The notes under the pieces were generated by a model that searched no databases, had not been told where the DNA came from, and saw nothing but the letters and a program-made list of their open reading frames with translations. A stretch of 64,000 nt of DNA, from the NCBI RefSeq assembly GCF_047663525.1, contig NC_092588.1, forward strand, positions 90,517,501 through 90,581,500, written 5' to 3'. This DNA is from Anas platyrhynchos. Its lineage: Eukaryota > Chordata > Aves > Anseriformes > Anatidae. A program made the position numbers and the translations under genes. Below, piece by piece: positions 59,347 through 64,000 of the stretch (positions are counted from its first letter, which is position 1; each line of letters begins with the position of its first letter).

Positions 59347-62300
59347 ACTGGAATTGTAGCTATTAGAATGACTAAAAAGTAAGATCTCTCAACATTATTA
59401 GAACACTGCAGGCAAGCAGTTACTGTGAGCAAAATTATGGTCTGCATAAAACTTAAGCCTATTTTATCAGGTATGCTAGAAAAATCATTTAGTTGAGTTT
59501 TGCATATTGCAGATGCTTATAAATTGAGTAAGAATGCAAGTGTAACAAGATATCTGGGAAAACATGAGGAAGATCAATATACTACTGCTTCATGATGTTT
59601 TCTGGGAGTCTAATAATTTAAATTCCATACTGATTGTGTTTCTGGAAATACTTCTCGAGTTTTATGTAGGACTTTTCTTAACTATCTTTTCTATTCCAAT
59701 TAAAATATTATCTGCTGTAGCTTCAGATATTTGTATATCTTCTAATATTTTTTAGCAGTTACCATTATTCAAGTTCTGGCTGAAGAACCATTTTCTAGCC
59801 AAGAATTTTTGCAGAAACTTTACTATTTCTTTTTCCAGTTGTGTTTCTAAATATTACATTTTTGGTTTTGTTTACTTTTAGAGAAAATTACAGTCTGGAA
59901 AGAACTGTTGTAGGTGATTGAACCCATCATGTAGGCATTGAAATATCATATATGTTCTGAGTGAAGATATTCAGGAGAAAGCATTTGGTGGCATACAGGT
60001 GATTTCTGCTTTTCTCTACTTCAAATGCTTTTGTAATAACCCTGAAAGAAATGAAGGTTATGTTGCAGTTTAACTTTTTTTTTTTTTTCTTTTTTCTCTA
60101 CTTTTTTACTGTTGTCTCTGATTTGCTCAAACATGAAGAGTTTATACATGGATAGTCATTTGGGACCATGTACAGCTGTGGTGTAAGGAAGTCACCATCC
60201 AAAGTCAATGGCAGTTGTGCCCTTAAATGCCAGGCCTGAGTATGGCCTCTGTCTGTTTAGCCATACTATATTAATATCATTTGGGTATTCCCATCAGTTA
60301 TGTTTTCCTACAAGCAATTATGGTTGGCAACTTGTGACAGGTGTGCTCTGGATCCCATATGTCTTATGCAAAACTGCAGAAAAAAGGATCCATGCTCTTC
60401 ACATCAATATGCCAAAATGTCAAGAGTCACCTCTCAGCATAAAAACCATCAGAAATAGAAAAGAGAAGTGCTTGGCATCATCCCTTGTAAATGTGGGCCT
60501 GTCTGAGAAGCTGTCTGTAGAAATATGTGTCAGTTATTGCTGAGTGCTGTGTGTGAGGAATCACCACGTGGTGCTGTCGCGGTTTAAACATTACCCCTTC
60601 CTTCCATGTAGTCGTGCATCTGGCCTGAATATCATTTGAGCACAAAACTGAATGACGCTCAAGGTGAATCTGTCATTTGCTGTTGGCTTTCATTAAGCCA
60701 CCATCAAAAGGCATAGAAATAAAGCCAGGCGAATTGTACTGAACCATCTGTGAGCCTGCTGATTATCTATGAACAGATTTTTCACCCTGCTTATGTTTAC
60801 CTTTAAACTATTGTAAATTTTGATGTATGCTTCTGAACTTCTCTTTCTGGCCTTTGTGGCCTTAAAGCTATGTTAGACCTCACTGGAAAACAAACAAACA
60901 AACAAACCCTAAGCTGTTAGTTGATCTTCATATTTTACCCAACTCTGAGTTATTTTTTGTTGTTTTTCTCTATGGTTGCTACTAATTAAGAATGCTTTGT
61001 ATTACATTTTACATAGAATTTAGGAAGAAAACCTGAAAGGCTGTATGAGAACATGCATAATACTTAATTTATGTGTTTGTCTAAAGAAATTAAACTAGTG
61101 GGATCAAGTTATAGTTTATGTTGATACTGAGAATTAGAAGTTGAATTGTACCAGAGTATAATATTCCATGCACTTGACAGGAAGGTGAACTCCTGTCATT
61201 TAAGTCAGGAGCAAAGCTCTTAATGTTATCTGTAGATTTTTCTTAATTATTTATTTATTTCTTCCCTGAAGGTATGGTTTAATTTTTTTTTCGCTAGAAA
61301 ACTTTGAGAAACTGATGTATGGAACATAAGGGAAAAGTACTGTCATAGCTCTTTAACAGAATGATTAGTAATTTATTTCAGAGTAAATATTGATTGATAA
61401 AATCTTTTCTTAGGAAACTACTTTTCTAGGTTGTAGAAGTGGATCTAAATGATGAGTTTTTAACTTTCCTGGAAATTTGCTACATAATGTGACTCAGTTT
61501 TGAGCCTTCCGCTCAGGAGGTCTGTCTCAAAAACAAACGATGTGATAAGTAAAAAGTAAATAAATAAAACTTCTGCTTCCACAGTTTTGTGTTCTTCGAG
61601 ATGTTTGACTAGTGGTACATTGATTTCTTTCATTATTTTCTTTTTTTTCTTTTCTTTCACTCCTTTTTTTTTTTTTCTTTCATCCTAACTGAATGCTACT
61701 TGTAAAAACTGGATATATTGCTTGAGGAGAATGTGGGGAAAATTCAGATTGTTCAACTGCAAAATTTTGTGTTTTGGATTTATTGTTCTTATTTCATTTA
61801 TGGTATTTATTATTATTATTATTTTGAAATGGCAATATCAACAGTAGTACATTCTGGTTAACTATGTTTTCCTGTACTAATAAAATCCTAGAAACAGAAG
61901 GGTGTAAAGCTACTGACAGTATTTTATATAACATGCCTTATGCATTTAGAAAGAGAATTGCAGTTCAGTTTGCATGTTCTTACTTTTGATGAATCACTTT
62001 CTTGCTTTCATTTTTTGTGAAGTAAATGCATTGACTGAAATACTACTTATCGTCATTGAACATGGCAGAAATTTTCTATTATTCTTTTATTTTCTATTAT
62101 TCTGTTATTAAGGTGGACTCAGTGCATGGGGAAGGATTGCTGATTATACAGTACTGTTAGCGTTTTTAATGTGAGAATTGTTGGGGAAGTGAAGATGAAG
62201 TAAGCGAAACATCTGAGACAAAATAATTTTTCCCAACGTTGTTTGAATATTCAAACATTCTGATTCTCTGTGCTATGTCCAAACTTTGTGTCATTCTTTC

Positions 62301-64000
62301 ATGTAATAACAAGTGATGAAAAAAATATAAGCTTTCAGAAAAGTAACATTTTGTTTATAAATTTATTCCAAAAAGGCTTATTGGGAAAAGCATGCCATTA
62401 AAATAAAATCTTTGTGCTGTTATAAGTAACATATATTTTATGAAAACCTTTTAATGTTAAATCATATATTAAAATTCGCTGCGTTTCTGTTCAAGACAAG
62501 CACAAAACTAAGCATCATTTAAGTCCCATTTCTGCCTGTGACATAAATTTCCCTGCAAAATGTTTTTCTCTGAATGTGTCTGAATATTTCATTACTTTTT
62601 CAGTGACAGGTGATTGTATTTTTATTAAAAAATTGATTGCCTTGAACTTCCAGGACAAGATTGTTATGGGAAACCAAGTAGGGTATTTTTTTCTCCTTAC
62701 TTGAACTTTTTTCAAGGTAAGAAACTGATGTATAAGGCACTATTCATAATTAGAGATACTCCAGAACCAGTTCTAACTGAGGATCTCTCAAATAATTTGC
62801 TGATATAAACAGTAATAAATCAGCATTCACAAATAGTGTCGTGGTAGAAATGGTTATAAAAACTGCAGGTGAATAGTATTATGTCAGAAAATGCAAGTCT
62901 TTTAAGATCGATCTGTTTAATGAAGTGATTTCTTTTCCTGAAAAAAAAAAAAAAAAAAGAGATAGTTGGATAATGGCAACATCCTGTTATGGTAGGTTGT
63001 TTATATTTTTAATCATTTTTTTTGGAAGATTTTTTTTTTTTTTTTTTTTTTTTTAAATATGAGATGTTATAGTTCAGGGCTTTTTTTCAAATTTGGAAAA
63101 GAAAAAAAAACATTATGTACTCCTAGCTGGTGAGTAGATTTTTGAATTACTGTAATTTTAATGGTAGAAATACATGTAAGTCATAGAGGTGAATAATCTG
63201 GAAGTCCACAACTCAGACTCTCAGTCAATGAAAACTGAAATCCCTAACTGGAAATATCAGCTACATTCAATCAGGACAGGTGCTCTTCTAGGGAGAGAAG
63301 AAAGTGACTATGTCTGTGGAATCGTTTAGAGGTGAGTGCAGCCTGAATTACAGAAGAGCAATTCAAAGCATGGAAGTTCTTGTACAAATGATTTTGTATG
63401 TCTCCCTCTGATGTTACAAGAGGTAGTGGCTCTTGCCTCTGTGCCATACCATGCTCTCAAATTTCAAATACCAGTACTCAGGGCTTATTGATTATGTTTG
63501 TATTAGTAAATGACGTAGAAAAAGTCCCATTCTCTTGACTTGATGGTGTAACCTTCCTCATAGCCTTGGCGGAAGATAATTCCGAAGCACTGACGGGGCA
63601 TTGTAATGTTGGCTTAGACTTTAGAAAATCTATGCATTGTGAGAAAGTGCCTAAACTGGGGCTATGCAAGATGTGAAAGGTAAAACTGCGAAGAGGGGTA
63701 AGAGCACTGACCTGGGATTAGTTGAAAGTTCAGAGATTCAAAGGGAAAAACACTAACATGAAACAACACAAAAACATGGGAGACAGCAACACCAAGGAGC
63801 AGCTATTCCATGGAGTAAAGGGTCATCTTTCTCTCATCTGGCTGATACCTGCCTACTTGGCAAAATACTCATAAGGTGTCTTACTGAAGATGGTGAGCAT
63901 ATTAATGTTTAGCATAGTATCTCATCTGTCTTAGCTGTCCTTTGTGCGTGTTAGCCAATAAATAGCTGTTTTATACTTGAGTGCAAGGTGACACAGAGAA
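59347..64000. other. Intergenic, no gene seen
   Basis: AT-rich with homopolymers and TTA repeats. The block 60540-60800 stands out as complex and less AT-rich. No exon, RNA gene or further mobile element recognised. Confidence 0.6.
63030..63054. repeat. Poly(T), 25 bases
   Basis: Uninterrupted T run in AT-rich intergenic DNA. Comparable homopolymers are at 23169-23190 (T) and 62941-62958 (A). No attached retrocopy was recognised. Confidence 0.95.

Noticed and set aside
1..64000. tRNA, rRNA, snRNA, CRISPR, phage or bacterial operon features
   Set aside because: I looked for them and saw no cloverleaf, regular spaced repeats or operon-like gene packing; the window is vertebrate nuclear DNA.

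Overview
The window looks like avian nuclear DNA. It is AT-rich, has long introns and intergenic DNA, carries several 3' ends of CR1 LINEs (the dominant bird retroposon) and one solo LTR of a bird endogenous retrovirus family. The exact species cannot be fixed from the sequence. I see no bacterial, phage or CRISPR content, and nothing that amounts to a previously undescribed multi-gene system.

One protein-coding gene is present: SLC35B3 (PAPST2, a Golgi transporter for the sulfate donor PAPS), on the minus strand from about 42.5 kb down to about 19.8 kb. I could place a CpG-island first exon (donor at 42208) and nine coding exons: 38449-38727, 36962-37083, 34967-35121, 33391-33498, 28611-28708, 26170-26262, 25630-25741, 21367-21436 and 20283-20433. 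Every junction is GT-AG, phases match at every coding junction, and the frame stays open to the stop. Read from the conserved internal ATG at 38649 the protein is 369 residues, the same length as the human protein (as I remember it) from its matching methionine.

Layout: 1-19.8 kb is the intergenic flank downstream of SLC35B3, with a 1.15 kb truncated CR1, four smaller CR1 remnants, one possible ancient SINE-like relic and simple repeats. From 19.8 to 42.2 kb is the gene body. From 41.99 to 42.61 kb is a CpG-island promoter with a YY1-type motif, a short upstream ORF and, just inside intron 1, four GGGGCC units on the transcribed-sense strand. From 42.6 to 64 kb is upstream intergenic DNA with two CR1 3' ends, a 590-bp solo LTR, a long TTA microsatellite, an AT-rich palindrome cluster and some complex stretches that could be conserved regulatory DNA. 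No second gene was found; the other open frames are short, repeat-derived or GC-driven.

The most useful questions raised are where SLC35B3 translation starts (an in-frame stop in exon 1 and no in-frame AUG before the internal methionine, although codons upstream of it look human-like), the GGGGCC run in intron 1, and a small LTR-like or exon-like segment near 46.5 kb.
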